Part shown: positions 23,175 through 31,945 of the stretch, piece by piece
Position numbering within the stretch: the stretch's first letter is position 1
Layout of the letters: each line of letters begins with the position of its first letter
Source: Bin5 sp965218625
Lineage (GTDB): Bacteria; Chloroflexota; Anaerolineae; Caldilineales; Caldilineaceae
Length of the DNA: 32,779 bases
Assembly (NCBI GenBank): GCA_965218625.1
Contig: CBDCLG010000022.1
Location: 1 to 32,779, forward strand
Reading direction: 5' to 3'
The notes under the pieces: generated by a model
Databases searched by the model: none
What the model saw: the letters and a program-made list of their open reading frames with translations, nothing else
Told to the model about the DNA's origin: nothing
Translations under genes and position numbers: made by a program

Positions 23175-24080
23175 GTGGACCCGCTGACTGCCTTTTCGAC
23201 CGAACTGGAAACGAGTGCGGACCGGCCCGAAAGACTGGCTCTTACGATCGGCAGTCTCGTCGATAGCGGGCTCGACGTCGAGGCAAGTATCCGCCGGCTG
23301 GACGAACTTGCCGATCAGGCCGATCAGCGCATGCCCGCCGGCGCAATCGGCCGCGCGCGTGCCGAAGCGCTGATCACAGTTCTGCATGACGAGATGGAGT
23401 TCCGCGGCAACGTAGAGAACTACTATGATCCCATCAACAGTTTTCTGCACCGGGTGCTCGATACGCGGCTCGGCCTCCCGATTACACTCAGCCTCCTCTA
23501 CATCGCAATAGGTCGCCGGCTCGGGATTGGACTTTATGGCATGGGCTTCCCCGGCCACTTCATGCTTGAGTACCGCGATCCCGCCGGCGTCTGGCTCCTC
23601 GACCCATTCCACGGCAAAGTCGTCGCTCTCGATGAGCTGACCAAATACCTGTCGCGGCTCTTTCAGGAATCGTTACGTTCGCCGGTTGCGCTTGAGAACT
23701 ACAGAGTCGACACCAATGCGCTGATTTTGAGAATCCTCAACAATCTTCGCGCCGTTTACGTCTCGAAGCACAGCCTGCCGCAAGCGCTGGGCGTTCTGGA
23801 TTTCATGCTGATCGTCGAACCGGACGAGGCCAGCCTTTGGCGCGACCGAGCCCTTCTCCATTTTGGTTCGCGCAACCTGCTCCTCGCTGAGAATGACCTG
23901 CGGCGCTACTTCCTTCTGAAGGGTTGTCTGTACCTCTTCGGAAGTGAAACCGAGCATGTGCCTGGCAATATCCCCTTCGGAGGTTGGCTACCCGAAGCGG
24001 AGCAGCCGGCGCCCGGCGAAGATAAGCGTTTGTCATTTGTGCTCAGGAAGATTCGGGAAGAGATTCGGAGGCTGAACTAG
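23175..24080 (+). CDS. SirB1/transglutaminase-like protein with TPR-like tail
   Basis: I choose GTG 23175, five bases after AAGGGAG (23163-23169), over the GTG at 23124. This gives about 301 residues. The core (about 70-160) matches the SirB1/transglutaminase-like family: YYDPINSFLHRVLDTRLGLPITLSLLYIAIGRRLG, then GMGFPGHFMLEYRD and WLLDPFHG, where the family keeps a conserved His and Asp. The usual transglutaminase Cys is not seen; the family position has Ser (ITLSLLY), so peptidase-like activity is doubtful. The C-terminal third has two TPR-like helical pairs (LRAVYVSKHSLPQALGVLDF, ALLHFGSRNLLLAENDLRRY). Its role is unknown. The plsC gene starts one base after its stop, so they are co-transcribed. 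Confidence 0.8.
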   Translation: MDPLTAFSTELETSADRPERLALTIGSLVDSGLDVEASIRRLDELADQADQRMPAGAIGRARAEALITVLHDEMEFRGNVENYYDPINSFLHRVLDTRLGLPITLSLLYIAIGRRLGIGLYGMGFPGHFMLEYRDPAGVWLLDPFHGKVVALDELTKYLSRLFQESLRSPVALENYRVDTNALILRILNNLRAVYVSKHSLPQALGVLDFMLIVEPDEASLWRDRALLHFGSRNLLLAENDLRRYFLLKGCLYLFGSETEHVPGNIPFGGWLPEAEQPAPGEDKRLSFVLRKIREEIRRLN

Positions 24081-24081
24081 A

Positions 24082-24813
24082 GTGAGATTCAAGATCCCTG
24101 CCGATGCCTCCCGGATGTGGCGGTCCTGCTTTCGTTTTTTCTGTGCAATTCGCCCATTTTTCTGCTCGCTGCGGGTCGAAGGTGTCGAAAACGTCCCGCA
24201 GGAGGGAGGGGTTGTACTGGCGTGCAATCATCCCGGAGGCGTGGACAGCTTCGTACTCGGCATTTCATGCCCCCGCCAAGTCTACTATATGGCCAAGCGG
24301 GAGTTGTTCAACGTCCACCCGGTTATGACCTACCTGCTATACCGGGTCGGCGCATTTCCTATCAATCGCGGGGCCAGCGACACCGCGGCCATCGAATACA
24401 GCATTAAGCTCGTGCGCGCGGGACGCGTTCTGGGGATGTTTCCGGAGGGTACACGCAATCGCGGCAAACCCCTGCGGCGGGGCAAAAGCGGGGCCGTCCG
24501 CATTGCCATCGAAGCCAACGCGCCAGTCGTGCCCGTCGTCGTTCTCGGCATTCCGCACTTGCACAAGCACTGGTACAACCCGTTCAAGCGTTCGCAGATT
24601 GCCGTCCGCTTCGGCCAGCCATTTTACTTTGCAGGGGATTCAATGGAGGAAGTGGCTGATTTCACATACGAGGTAATGATGGCAATAGCCCGGATGATGC
24701 CGCCCGAGCTGCGCGGTCACTACAGCGAAGACTCGGTCCCTGCAAGTCCCTCCTCCCAGGATTCAACCGGCGCCGGCGGACTCCTGGAGGAGGGCATCGA
24801 TGCCCCCCAGTAG
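24082..24813 (+). CDS. plsC: 1-acyl-sn-glycerol-3-phosphate acyltransferase (PlsC family)
   Basis: The 243-residue enzyme adds an acyl chain to lysophosphatidate on the inner membrane face during phospholipid synthesis. Motif I is NHPGGVD (His50, Asp55; HX4D), motif II is around GAFPINRG (90-97), motif III is FPEGTRNRG (120-128) with the conserved EGTR, and motif IV is APVVPVVVLG. The start is GTG 24082, one base after the previous gene's stop, and is accepted because no ATG is nearby and the N-terminus reads well. A hydrophobic segment near 15-30 (RSCFRFFCAIRPFFC) may dip into the membrane. The tail beyond 215 is Ser/Gly-rich and disordered. Confidence 0.9.
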   Translation: MRFKIPADASRMWRSCFRFFCAIRPFFCSLRVEGVENVPQEGGVVLACNHPGGVDSFVLGISCPRQVYYMAKRELFNVHPVMTYLLYRVGAFPINRGASDTAAIEYSIKLVRAGRVLGMFPEGTRNRGKPLRRGKSGAVRIAIEANAPVVPVVVLGIPHLHKHWYNPFKRSQIAVRFGQPFYFAGDSMEEVADFTYEVMMAIARMMPPELRGHYSEDSVPASPSSQDSTGAGGLLEEGIDAPQ

Positions 24814-24829
24814 GCTTCAGCCCTGTCAA

Positions 24830-25903
24830 TCAAGCCAGAGTTTCCACGACCTTTTCCAGCGCCTCCCTGCTGGGCCTTAGCTTCTCGTCAGGCAACCGCG
24901 CAAGCGGCGTCTCCGTCAGATTCAGAAGCTCCGTAAACGTAGGCTCCTCTTCGTTGATATAAAGCAGCCCGGTGATGAGTTTTTTCTCATCAAGCGAACG
25001 CTGGATCGCGGTATAGGCCGCCGCGCGGTCAGAGGGGTCATGTTCCGGGTCGATCTTTTTGAGGATGATTCTGCCGCCGTCGTGCAGTTCAACTTCAATC
25101 TCGTCTTCGTAGTCGGCGATCTCTATCTCTTCGTACTCAGGCACAAAGTTCAACTCGTGTAGCTTAATTTCGTTACTGCGACCGAATCCGTAGCTCTTGG
25201 TCGAATCGTCATGGTTGTTGAACGTGACGCACGGGCTGACAATGTCGAGAACGGCGATCCCCCGATGATTTAGCGCCGCCTTCAGCAGGACTTCCAGCTG
25301 CTTCGGGTCGCCGGCGAAGCTCCGGGCCACAAACGTCGCGTTCGCAGTCAGCGCCTCCATGCAGATATCCAGCGCCGGCAGGTCGTTTACTCCCTGGTAT
25401 TTCAAGAACTGACCCTCGTCCGCCGTCGCGCTGAATTGTCCTTTTGTCAGCCCGTATACTCCATTGTTTTCGACGATGTAAACGAGCGGCAGATTGCGCC
25501 GCACGGCATGTTTGAACTGGCCGATGCCTATGGACGCCGAATCACCGTCTCCGCTCACGCCAATGACCTGCAAGCTCGTGTTGGCGATCACTGCCCCCGT
25601 CGCCACCGAGGGCATTCGACCGTGCAGACTGTTGAACCCGTGGCTCCAACCCAGGTAGTAAGCCGGCGTTTTGCTGCTACAGCCGATGCCGCTCAGCTTG
25701 ACCACCTGGGTTTGATCCAGGTTCATTTCCCACGCGGTGTTTACGATCCGCTGGCTGATGCTGTCATGCCCGCATCCCTTGCAAAGCGTAGAAGGCCGCC
25801 CTCGATAGGAACTCTTTTCCAGATCTAAGCGGTTTTTCGTGGCGGTTCGTCCGCCGCGGGCAATGTTTGCCTTTGCTCTTGTGGACACAGTTCTGGTGCT
25901 CAT
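24830..25903 (-). CDS. korB: 2-oxoacid:ferredoxin oxidoreductase, beta subunit
   Basis: The 357-residue protein is the thiamine-pyrophosphate subunit of a two-subunit 2-oxoacid:ferredoxin oxidoreductase, which decarboxylates a 2-oxoacid to acyl-CoA and reduces ferredoxin. Four cluster Cys are visible: CKGC (Cys41, Cys44), GIGCSSK (Cys75) and SPCVTFN (Cys225), as in archaeal enzymes of the type. The TPP site shows GDGD (118-121) and ENNGVYGLTKGQ (145-156). The basic N-terminal 30 residues (RTVSTRAKANIARGGRT) are unusual and probably disordered. Its ATG overlaps the korA stop by four bases. 2-oxoglutarate or pyruvate is the likely substrate; sequence alone does not decide. Confidence 0.9.
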   Translation of the reverse strand: MSTRTVSTRAKANIARGGRTATKNRLDLEKSSYRGRPSTLCKGCGHDSISQRIVNTAWEMNLDQTQVVKLSGIGCSSKTPAYYLGWSHGFNSLHGRMPSVATGAVIANTSLQVIGVSGDGDSASIGIGQFKHAVRRNLPLVYIVENNGVYGLTKGQFSATADEGQFLKYQGVNDLPALDICMEALTANATFVARSFAGDPKQLEVLLKAALNHRGIAVLDIVSPCVTFNNHDDSTKSYGFGRSNEIKLHELNFVPEYEEIEIADYEDEIEVELHDGGRIILKKIDPEHDPSDRAAAYTAIQRSLDEKKLITGLLYINEEEPTFTELLNLTETPLARLPDEKLRPSREALEKVVETLA

Positions 25904-27744
25904 TGTTGAACCTCCTGCGATGCTTTATGAATCTCTTCAACAATGAATCGGGCGCTCAACGGAAGCCCATCGCATTTTGCGATCGATTTGAGCTTCAGAG
26001 CCTGACGCGGCTCCTCCGTCGTCAGTATCGAATGGAGCTGACCGTCTCCGTTGGCCTCTATCACACATATTGTGCGGTAACGATCAATGAAGTCGCGCAC
26101 GGTCTCGCTGATCGGCAACGCCCTCAACCGCAGATAGCTGGTGGCCAGTCCCCCTTTGGCCAGCCGATCGCGCGCCTCTTCGACGCCATCGTGATTGCTT
26201 CCAAGACTGATAATCCCAATATCGGCCTCTTCCGAGTCGTCGACAACCGGCTCCGGAGCCAGGCGCCTGGCGGTCTCCAGTTTACGCCGCAACCGCAACA
26301 GATTCTCCTCCCAGTCGTCGGGCCTTTCACTGTAGAATCCGTACTCGTTGTGCCCCGTCCCGCGCGTGAAATACGCGGCCATGCTGTGCTTCGTACCCGG
26401 GAGCGTTCGATATGTGATGCCGTCGCCATCAACATCCATATAGCGCGCCCAAACTCCCTGCCGTTCCTCCAGGTCCTCGGCGCTGAGAACCTTGCCCCGC
26501 TTAAATGGCTCCTCGGAATAGTCGAACGTCTCCGAAATGTGTGAATTCATGCCCAGGTCCAGGTCGCTCAGCACGAGCACGAGCGTCTGCAATTCTTCGG
26601 CCAAGTCGAACGCGACGCGGCCAAATTCAAAGCACTCGGCCGGGTTCGCAGGAAACAGGACGACGTGCCGGGTATCGCCATGGCTGAGATAGTAGGCGGC
26701 CTGGATGTCGCCCTGCGACGTGCGCGTCGGCAGCCCAGTGCTCGGCCCCATCCTCTGTATATCCCAAATCACTGCTGGGATCTCGGCAAAATAGGCCAAC
26801 CCGGCGAACTCCGCCATCAGGCTGATCCCCGGGCCGCTCGTGCACGTCATGGCCCGGGCTCCCGTCCATCCCGCGCCCACAACCATCCCAATCGCCGCCA
26901 TTTCGTCTTCAGCTTGAACTACCGCAACTGTTGATTTGCCCGTTTCCGGGTCCGACCGCAACTGATCTGCATACTTCTCAACCGATTCGGCCAAACTCGA
27001 CGACGGCGTAATCGGGTACCAGGAAGCCAGCGATAGACCTCCCGCCAGCGCACCCAGCGCGCCGGCAGTATTGCCGTCCACCAGGATCTTGCCCTCGTTG
27101 AATCCCGCCATCCTTTCCACGCGATAGACTTTGTGCGGCTGAAGGTGCTCCCGGGCCCAGTCAATGGCCTGCTCAACCATACTCATGTTGAGCCGGACCG
27201 CGCTCGCCTTGCCAGCGAAATGGTGATCGAGCGCCACCTCCACTTCCACTACGTCGATTCCCAGCAACTCCGTTAGCGCACCGACATAGACCATATTGGC
27301 AACGTAGTCTCGCAGGGCATGGGGTAACTTTGCCGCTTTGACCAGCTCTTTGACCGGCATCGCATAGTAGGTAATGTCCTTGCGCCGGTTCGCAATGGGC
27401 AATGAGTCGTCGTAAATCACGACGCCCCCCGCGACGGCCCCCTCCATATCCTCCGCAACCGTCCGTCCGTTCATACAAACCTGCACGTCTGTCATCTCCC
27501 GCCGGGCAAGATAGCCCTCTTTGCTCAGGCGGATGATGTACCAGGTCGGCAGGCCCTGAATGTTGCTCGGAAACAGGTTCTTGCCGTTGATCGGGATGCC
27601 CATTTTGAACAGCGCGCGCAGCAGAACGCCGTTGCTCGTCTGGCTTCCCGATCCGTTTGCCGTCGCCACATTGATTACAAAGTCATTGACGGTTGCGGGG
27701 GCAACCGGTTGCACGGTCGGCTTTTCCCGCACTGCAACGCTCAT
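25900..27744 (-). CDS. korA: 2-oxoacid:ferredoxin oxidoreductase, fused gamma-alpha subunit
   Basis: The 614-residue protein joins the gamma domain (about 20-190, NVATANGSGSQTSNGVLLRAL at its head) to the alpha pyrimidine-binding domain (from about 220). The family signature YPITPSS is at residues 243-249, followed by AEDEMAAIGMVVGAGWTGARAMTCTSGPG, the part that contacts TPP. No ferredoxin-type domain is present, so the partner ferredoxin is encoded elsewhere. The start overlaps the stop of the FCD regulator gene by four bases, and its stop overlaps korB, so regulator-korA-korB form one tightly coupled operon. The substrate may be 2-oxoglutarate, linking it to a reductive or oxidative TCA branch with the fumarase. 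Confidence 0.92.
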   Translation of the reverse strand: MSVAVREKPTVQPVAPATVNDFVINVATANGSGSQTSNGVLLRALFKMGIPINGKNLFPSNIQGLPTWYIIRLSKEGYLARREMTDVQVCMNGRTVAEDMEGAVAGGVVIYDDSLPIANRRKDITYYAMPVKELVKAAKLPHALRDYVANMVYVGALTELLGIDVVEVEVALDHHFAGKASAVRLNMSMVEQAIDWAREHLQPHKVYRVERMAGFNEGKILVDGNTAGALGALAGGLSLASWYPITPSSSLAESVEKYADQLRSDPETGKSTVAVVQAEDEMAAIGMVVGAGWTGARAMTCTSGPGISLMAEFAGLAYFAEIPAVIWDIQRMGPSTGLPTRTSQGDIQAAYYLSHGDTRHVVLFPANPAECFEFGRVAFDLAEELQTLVLVLSDLDLGMNSHISETFDYSEEPFKRGKVLSAEDLEERQGVWARYMDVDGDGITYRTLPGTKHSMAAYFTRGTGHNEYGFYSERPDDWEENLLRLRRKLETARRLAPEPVVDDSEEADIGIISLGSNHDGVEEARDRLAKGGLATSYLRLRALPISETVRDFIDRYRTICVIEANGDGQLHSILTTEEPRQALKLKSIAKCDGLPLSARFIVEEIHKASQEVQQ

Positions 27745-28469
27745 GCTGGACTCCTTACCTCGTGACCCCGTTCGACGCTTGCTAACTCGTCCGCACCGCC
27801 GCGCCTTACGCCCCTTGTCCGCAGCAGCAGCAAGTGTTCCTCGTTCAATGATCTGGCCCTTTCGAATTCTCCTTGCTGAATTGCGCCCGCAATCCTCTGG
27901 TGATAGTCCCAGACCTCGGTGAGATAGTCATAATCGGCGTACAGGTTCAGTTCGACCGCTTCGTAGGCATCCCAATAGGCTTCCAGGAGTCCGGTTGCAA
28001 ACAGGTTGTTCAGTCGCCTGAAGATGGTCATGTGGAAAGCGCGGTGTTCCTGGTGGGGGATCTGAATGCGGCTTTGTTGCAGTTTATGCCACGCCCTTAC
28101 GACGTACTCGTCCAGCTCCCTTTTGTCATCCTCCGTCAGCGCCTCGACGGCCTGGTGCCAGAAAGCGCTTTCGATCCCGTTGCGAAGTTCGCCGAAGTCG
28201 GGGAAGAGCCGCTCATTCGTGGCTAAGCCGAACATCAGGCTGGCCCGTGCCGCCGGCGTGAAACTATAGTCGTTGCACTCGATGCCGCGGCGCGGGCGCG
28301 CCGCAACCAGCCCCAGCACCCGGGCCCCTTCCAGCTGTTCGCGCAACTTTCCGACGCTCACCCCCAGTTCGGAGCTAATCACGTGCAGCGAAGGCAGCCG
28401 CTCGCCGGGCGTGTACCCGTTCTCGACGATGTAATGCAAGAACTCGGAGTCGTTAGGAATCTGTTTCAT
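27741..28469 (-). CDS. GntR/FCD-type transcriptional regulator
   Basis: The 242-residue protein has an N-terminal winged helix (about 5-65, with GERLPSLHVISSELGVSVGKLREQLEGARVLGLV, the GntR-type recognition helix and wing) and an all-helical FCD ligand-binding domain (about 75-215) with Asp/His metal-site candidates such as HRAFHMTIFRRLNNLF. FCD regulators bind small carboxylates or sugar acids. Being first in the same transcription unit as korA and korB, it may autoregulate and sense a 2-oxoacid or other organic acid; this is inference. A good sigma-70 promoter lies 84 bases upstream. The length and domain order are normal. Confidence 0.87.
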   Translation of the reverse strand: MKQIPNDSEFLHYIVENGYTPGERLPSLHVISSELGVSVGKLREQLEGARVLGLVAARPRRGIECNDYSFTPAARASLMFGLATNERLFPDFGELRNGIESAFWHQAVEALTEDDKRELDEYVVRAWHKLQQSRIQIPHQEHRAFHMTIFRRLNNLFATGLLEAYWDAYEAVELNLYADYDYLTEVWDYHQRIAGAIQQGEFERARSLNEEHLLLLRTRGVRRGGADELASVERGHEVRSPA

Positions 28470-28511
28470 GAGGCTGGGTGAGGCGAGTACTCATGCGAGT
28501 TGCGGCTACTT

Positions 28512-28581
28512 TAATTATCGGATTAATTGCATCAATACTATCAAACGGATTTATTCTACTCGATCGCGCAATACAAGTCAA
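28512..28581 (-). promoter_or_regulatory. Promoter and possible operator for the regulator-korAB operon
   Basis: On the minus strand TTGACT (28581-28576) and TAGAAT (28558-28553) are 17 bases apart. Downstream, near 28537-28523, ATTGATGCAATTAAT is a near-palindrome that could bind the FCD regulator. The region is A/T-rich, unlike its surroundings. Confidence 0.6.
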
Positions 28582-28625
28582 CTAACGAAATCGACGGGGT
28601 GGCGTTTGGCAGCGCTGTAGGGGCA

Positions 28626-28643
28626 CGCGCGCCTCCGCGCGCG
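28626..28643. repeat. GC-rich hairpin, possible REP-like element
   Basis: CGCGCGC (28626-28632) pairs with GCGCGCG (28637-28643) around CTCC, inside GTAGGGGCACG...GCAGG. It lies between the M20 gene stop and the regulator promoter. No T-run follows on either strand. Confidence 0.35.
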
Positions 28644-28665
28644 CAGGTCTAGCCGCAGAGAGTGT

Positions 28666-29883
28666 TTAGCCTTCCGGCACTTCTTCGCCGGTCTGCTGGA
28701 GGGAGAGCTGCGCGAACGCAGCTTCTGTCAACAGCGCCACACCGGTCGGCATGACGCTTTCTTCAAAGTCGAATGTCGGACTGTGGTGAGGGCTGTAGAA
28801 CCCTTCGTCCGGGTTGGCTGCCCCCACCAGTACGAAGCAACCCGGCGCCCGGTTCAGGAACTCCGCCATATCTTCTCCCACCATCATGGGAGGAATCTGC
28901 GCAACGTTTTCGTCACCCACCACGCCGCTCGCAGCCACTTCCATCAGGCGTGCGCCGGCCTTGGAGTTAACGGTCGGAGGCACGCAGCTTTGCATAGCGA
29001 TCTTATAGGTCGCGCCCATGGCCTGGCAGATGCCGGCGCAGATTTCGTCCAGGCGTTCTCTCAGCAGGTCGCGCACCTCCGGCTCGAAACTGCGCATTGT
29101 GCCTTTCAGAACTGCCTGCTCCGAGATCACATTGCCGGCCGTTCCGCTGTGGAATGAGCCGACCGTGACGACCGCCGTATCCGTCGGATTGACGTTGCGC
29201 GCTACGATGCTCTGCAGCGCCACCACCACCTGGCTTGCGACGTAGGTCGCGTCGATCGTGTCGTGAGGCGTCGCGCCATGTCCCCCCTGACCGCGAATGG
29301 TCAGAGTGAAAATATCGGCGGCCGCCCAAAGCGGGCCCGGCTGTACCACCACCTGCTTGTACGGTAGTCTGCTCCACAAGTGCAGACCGTAGGACGTCGC
29401 CGGGTGCGGTTCGTCGAGCGCGCCGTCCTCGATCATCGCCAGAGCGCCCCCTAGTCCCTCCTCGGCTGGTTGGAAGACCAGTTTTACACGCCCCGGAAGT
29501 TCATTGCGATGTCGTGCCAACAGTTTCGCGACGCCCATGCCTATCGCGGTGTGACCATCGTGGCCGCAGGCGTGCATCACGCCCGGGTTCTGCGAAGCAA
29601 AAGGCAGCCCCGTCTCTTCATGGATGGGAAGGGCATCCATGTCAAAGCGCAGCAGAACCGTCTCGCTGCTCTCATCCAACCCGTCGGGCTCTACCATAGC
29701 GATCACGCCCGTTTTGCCGATGCCGGTGCTGACCTCCAGCCCTTGCTCCTGCAAATGGGCGGCGACCACGCCCGCAGTGCGCACTTCTTCGAATCCCAGT
29801 TCCGGGTTGCGATGAAAGTCCCGCCGCCACTCTACAAGCTCGGCCAGCAGTTCTTCCGCCTCTCTTTCTATCCACTCTCGCAC
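28666..29883 (-). CDS. M20D family amidohydrolase/peptidase
   Basis: The 405-residue enzyme hydrolyses an N-acyl amino acid or similar amide with two metal ions. Metal motifs are visible: HACGHDGHTA (residues 104-113, Cys106 and His108) and QPAEEGLGGA (139-148, Glu141/Glu142), followed by YGLHLWSRLP and GQGGHGATPHDTIDA in the dimerisation region. The M20D group includes hippurate hydrolase and indole-acetyl-amino-acid hydrolases. The GTG start at 29883 is chosen because GGGAG (29896-29892) lies 8 bases upstream, and because the upstream extension is Arg/Gly-rich. The regulator operon lies downstream, with its own promoter. Confidence 0.9.
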   Translation of the reverse strand: MREWIEREAEELLAELVEWRRDFHRNPELGFEEVRTAGVVAAHLQEQGLEVSTGIGKTGVIAMVEPDGLDESSETVLLRFDMDALPIHEETGLPFASQNPGVMHACGHDGHTAIGMGVAKLLARHRNELPGRVKLVFQPAEEGLGGALAMIEDGALDEPHPATSYGLHLWSRLPYKQVVVQPGPLWAAADIFTLTIRGQGGHGATPHDTIDATYVASQVVVALQSIVARNVNPTDTAVVTVGSFHSGTAGNVISEQAVLKGTMRSFEPEVRDLLRERLDEICAGICQAMGATYKIAMQSCVPPTVNSKAGARLMEVAASGVVGDENVAQIPPMMVGEDMAEFLNRAPGCFVLVGAANPDEGFYSPHHSPTFDFEESVMPTGVALLTEAAFAQLSLQQTGEEVPEG

Positions 29884-30252
29884 GGCTCTGTCTCCCGTCC
29901 GACTTTGATTCCGTTTTGATGCACATTGTAACAGGTGCAGCCCTGATCGCCACATCCCCCGGCCTCGGTTTGCGCGGCGGGTTGTAAGAGAAATCCGTCC
30001 CGCCGAGAGGCGCGGCAACGGGTGCAACTTGCAGGTCCTCCTCGCAGACCTTCGATCTGGCGGACTGCCTGGAGATTTCGATCGTCTGGCTAGCCGATTG
30101 GCTCGACTTTGGTTATACTGAAGGACGTGAGGGACACGTCCGAATGCTGAGCAGGGGCGAACTGCGAGTGTTTCAATCTCTTTCCGCGCCCCTCGGCCGT
30201 CCCGTTGATCGGGTTGTGATCATATTCAGGAAGGCCACTGCAAGGTGAAGAA
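29884..30252. other. Divergent intergenic region with a promoter-operator-like site
   Basis: This ~370-base gap lies between the M20 gene (minus) and the VOC gene (plus). Apart from the site at 30114-30141, listed separately, and GGGAG for the M20 start, I see no gene or RNA here. Confidence 0.45.
30114..30141 (+). promoter_or_regulatory. -10 box directly followed by a 7-base inverted repeat
   Basis: TATACT (30114-30119) is followed 3 bases later by GGACGTG (30123-30129) and its exact complement CACGTCC (30135-30141) around AGGGA. The palindrome would cover the transcription start and could be an operator for the VOC-moeA side. No good -35 box is seen. Confidence 0.45.
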
Positions 30253-30648
30253 ATGTCAGCAGTAACTGGTATCGCCGAAATCGTTCTCTGGGCAAAGGAC
30301 AAAGGCAAGTCGGTCGCCTTCTACAGGGACCTGCTCGGGCTGGAGGTAATTTCGCCGCCCGAACTGCCCAACGTCTTTCTCAAAGCGGGCGAAGGCGCGG
30401 CCGGCATCCCGCAAATGATTGTTGTCGTGCCCATGCCGCCGGACATTGCCGCCCAGCCTCGCGGCAATCAGCTTCATCATCTCGCCTTCGAACTGGCTGC
30501 TGAGGACTTTGATACGCTCGACCAACAGTTGCGCGAGGCGGGATATGAGCCGCGAGGCGGCACGCATCCCGTCCTGGCCAGCCGCACTATGTACATCGAC
30601 GACCCTGACGGCAACGAGGTCGAACTGATCTGCGAGCTCCGACAGTGA
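30253..30648 (+). CDS. VOC (glyoxalase/bleomycin resistance) family protein
   Basis: The 131-residue protein is a single vicinal-oxygen-chelate domain of two beta-alpha-beta-beta-beta units. Visible motifs are VLWAKDKGKSVAFYRDLLGLEV at the start, NQLHHLAFELAAEDFDTLDQQL in the centre (His as metal ligand) and MYIDDPDGNEVELI at the end (Glu as ligand). Such proteins include glyoxalase I, extradiol dioxygenases and fosfomycin- or bleomycin-type resistance proteins; the substrate is unknown. AAGGTGAAG lies just upstream of ATG 30253. moeA starts 30 bases after the stop, so they may be co-transcribed. Confidence 0.85.
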   Translation: MSAVTGIAEIVLWAKDKGKSVAFYRDLLGLEVISPPELPNVFLKAGEGAAGIPQMIVVVPMPPDIAAQPRGNQLHHLAFELAAEDFDTLDQQLREAGYEPRGGTHPVLASRTMYIDDPDGNEVELICELRQ

Positions 30649-30678
30649 CGTCCACTCTTCTGTAATGGCGGCAATACA

Positions 30679-31926
30679 ATGAAGACGCACTCCAATTACG
30701 CGATGCTCTCGGTTGAAGAAGCGCTGAAAATTGCCCTCGGCCAGGCCCGGCTTCTCTCCCCCGTCACATTGCCTCTATCCAGGGCGCGTGGGGCGATTCT
30801 CGCATCAGACATAACCGCTCGTGAACCACTTCCGCCGTTTCCGGCCTCAACCAAGGACGGTTACGCAGTCGTCGCCGCGGACGGACCTGGCGAGTATCCA
30901 CTTGTCGGCGAAGTCAGCGCCGGGTCGCTCGCAGGTTTCAACGTTCAACCGGGTACTGTCGCCTACATCACGACCGGCGCGCCCCTGCCTGAGGGCGCAG
31001 ACGCCGTCGTCATGGTCGAGGAGACCGAACGCATTGGGAACGGCACGTCCTCCGCAACGGTCCGCATTAATCGGCGCGTGCAACCCGGCGCCGACGTGCG
31101 CCCCGTTGGTGTAGACGTGGTAGAGGGCCAGGTGGTACTCGCTGCGGGAGAGCGGCTCGATGCTGCTGAAATCGGCCTTCTCGCGACCGCGGGCGTCGTC
31201 GAAGCACCAGTCTATCCACGTCCCAAGGTCGCCGTTCTCTCCACCGGCGACGAGCTGATCGAACCTGGGAATCCGCTCGGCCCCGGTCAGATTCGCGACA
31301 GCAACCGCGCCATGCTGGTCGCAGCCATCGACGCTGTGGGCGGCGAGCCGGTTGATCTGGGCATCTCAGGCGATTCGCAAGAGGCGCTCGAGACCCGAGT
31401 ACAGGAAGGACTGGCACAGGCCGACATTCTGATCAGTTCCGGCGGCGTTTCGATGGGCGAGTTGGACCTTGTTCAGCCCCTGCTCGAACATGCCGGCACG
31501 GTCCATTTCGGTCGCGTGCGGATGAAACCTGGCAAGCCCATTACTTTCGCCACCGCCGACTACAAAGGCAAGCGCCGGCTGGTCTTTGGCCTTCCGGGCA
31601 ATCCGGTCAGCAGCCTGGTGACGTTTTACCTTTTCGCGGTGCCGGCGCTGCGCAAGATGGCGGGTTGGCCCAACCCAAGTTTGCCCAGCGTTCAAGCCAG
31701 GTTGGAGCAGCCGCTTCCCCTGGATGCATTTCGACCCGAATTTCATCGCGCCACGCTTCGCTGGGACGATAAGCAGGGCTGCTTCGTCGCTGCCAGCACC
31801 GGCAGCCAGGCCAGCAGCCGCCTTTTGAGTATGCGCACTGCCAACGCCCTCCTTGCGTTGCCCCAGCGTGAGGGCACGCTGGCTGCCGGCGAACTCGTGG
31901 ACGCGCTGCTGATCGGCGAACTTTAG
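30679..31926 (+). CDS. moeA: Molybdopterin molybdenumtransferase MoeA
   Basis: The 415-residue enzyme inserts molybdate into adenylylated molybdopterin to make Moco. Family motifs are LPPFPASTKDGYAV (residues about 51-64), ITTGAPLPEGADAVVMVEE (94-112) and the MoCF-like core VAVLSTGDELIEPG, IRDSN, ISSGGVSMGELDLV, and FGLPGNPVSSLV. The C-terminal domain IV (about 335-415) is present and complete. ATG 30679 is used; ATG 30703 is a shorter alternative, and neither has a strong ribosome binding site. It opens the moeA-moaC-moaD-moaE run on the plus strand. Confidence 0.95.
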   Translation: MKTHSNYAMLSVEEALKIALGQARLLSPVTLPLSRARGAILASDITAREPLPPFPASTKDGYAVVAADGPGEYPLVGEVSAGSLAGFNVQPGTVAYITTGAPLPEGADAVVMVEETERIGNGTSSATVRINRRVQPGADVRPVGVDVVEGQVVLAAGERLDAAEIGLLATAGVVEAPVYPRPKVAVLSTGDELIEPGNPLGPGQIRDSNRAMLVAAIDAVGGEPVDLGISGDSQEALETRVQEGLAQADILISSGGVSMGELDLVQPLLEHAGTVHFGRVRMKPGKPITFATADYKGKRRLVFGLPGNPVSSLVTFYLFAVPALRKMAGWPNPSLPSVQARLEQPLPLDAFRPEFHRATLRWDDKQGCFVAASTGSQASSRLLSMRTANALLALPQREGTLAAGELVDALLIGEL

Positions 31927-31945
31927 CGGCTCTTTGGATGGTCGA

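Noticed and set aside
30649..30678. Molybdenum cofactor riboswitch before moeA
   Set aside because: The gap is only 30 bases and shows no matching structure.
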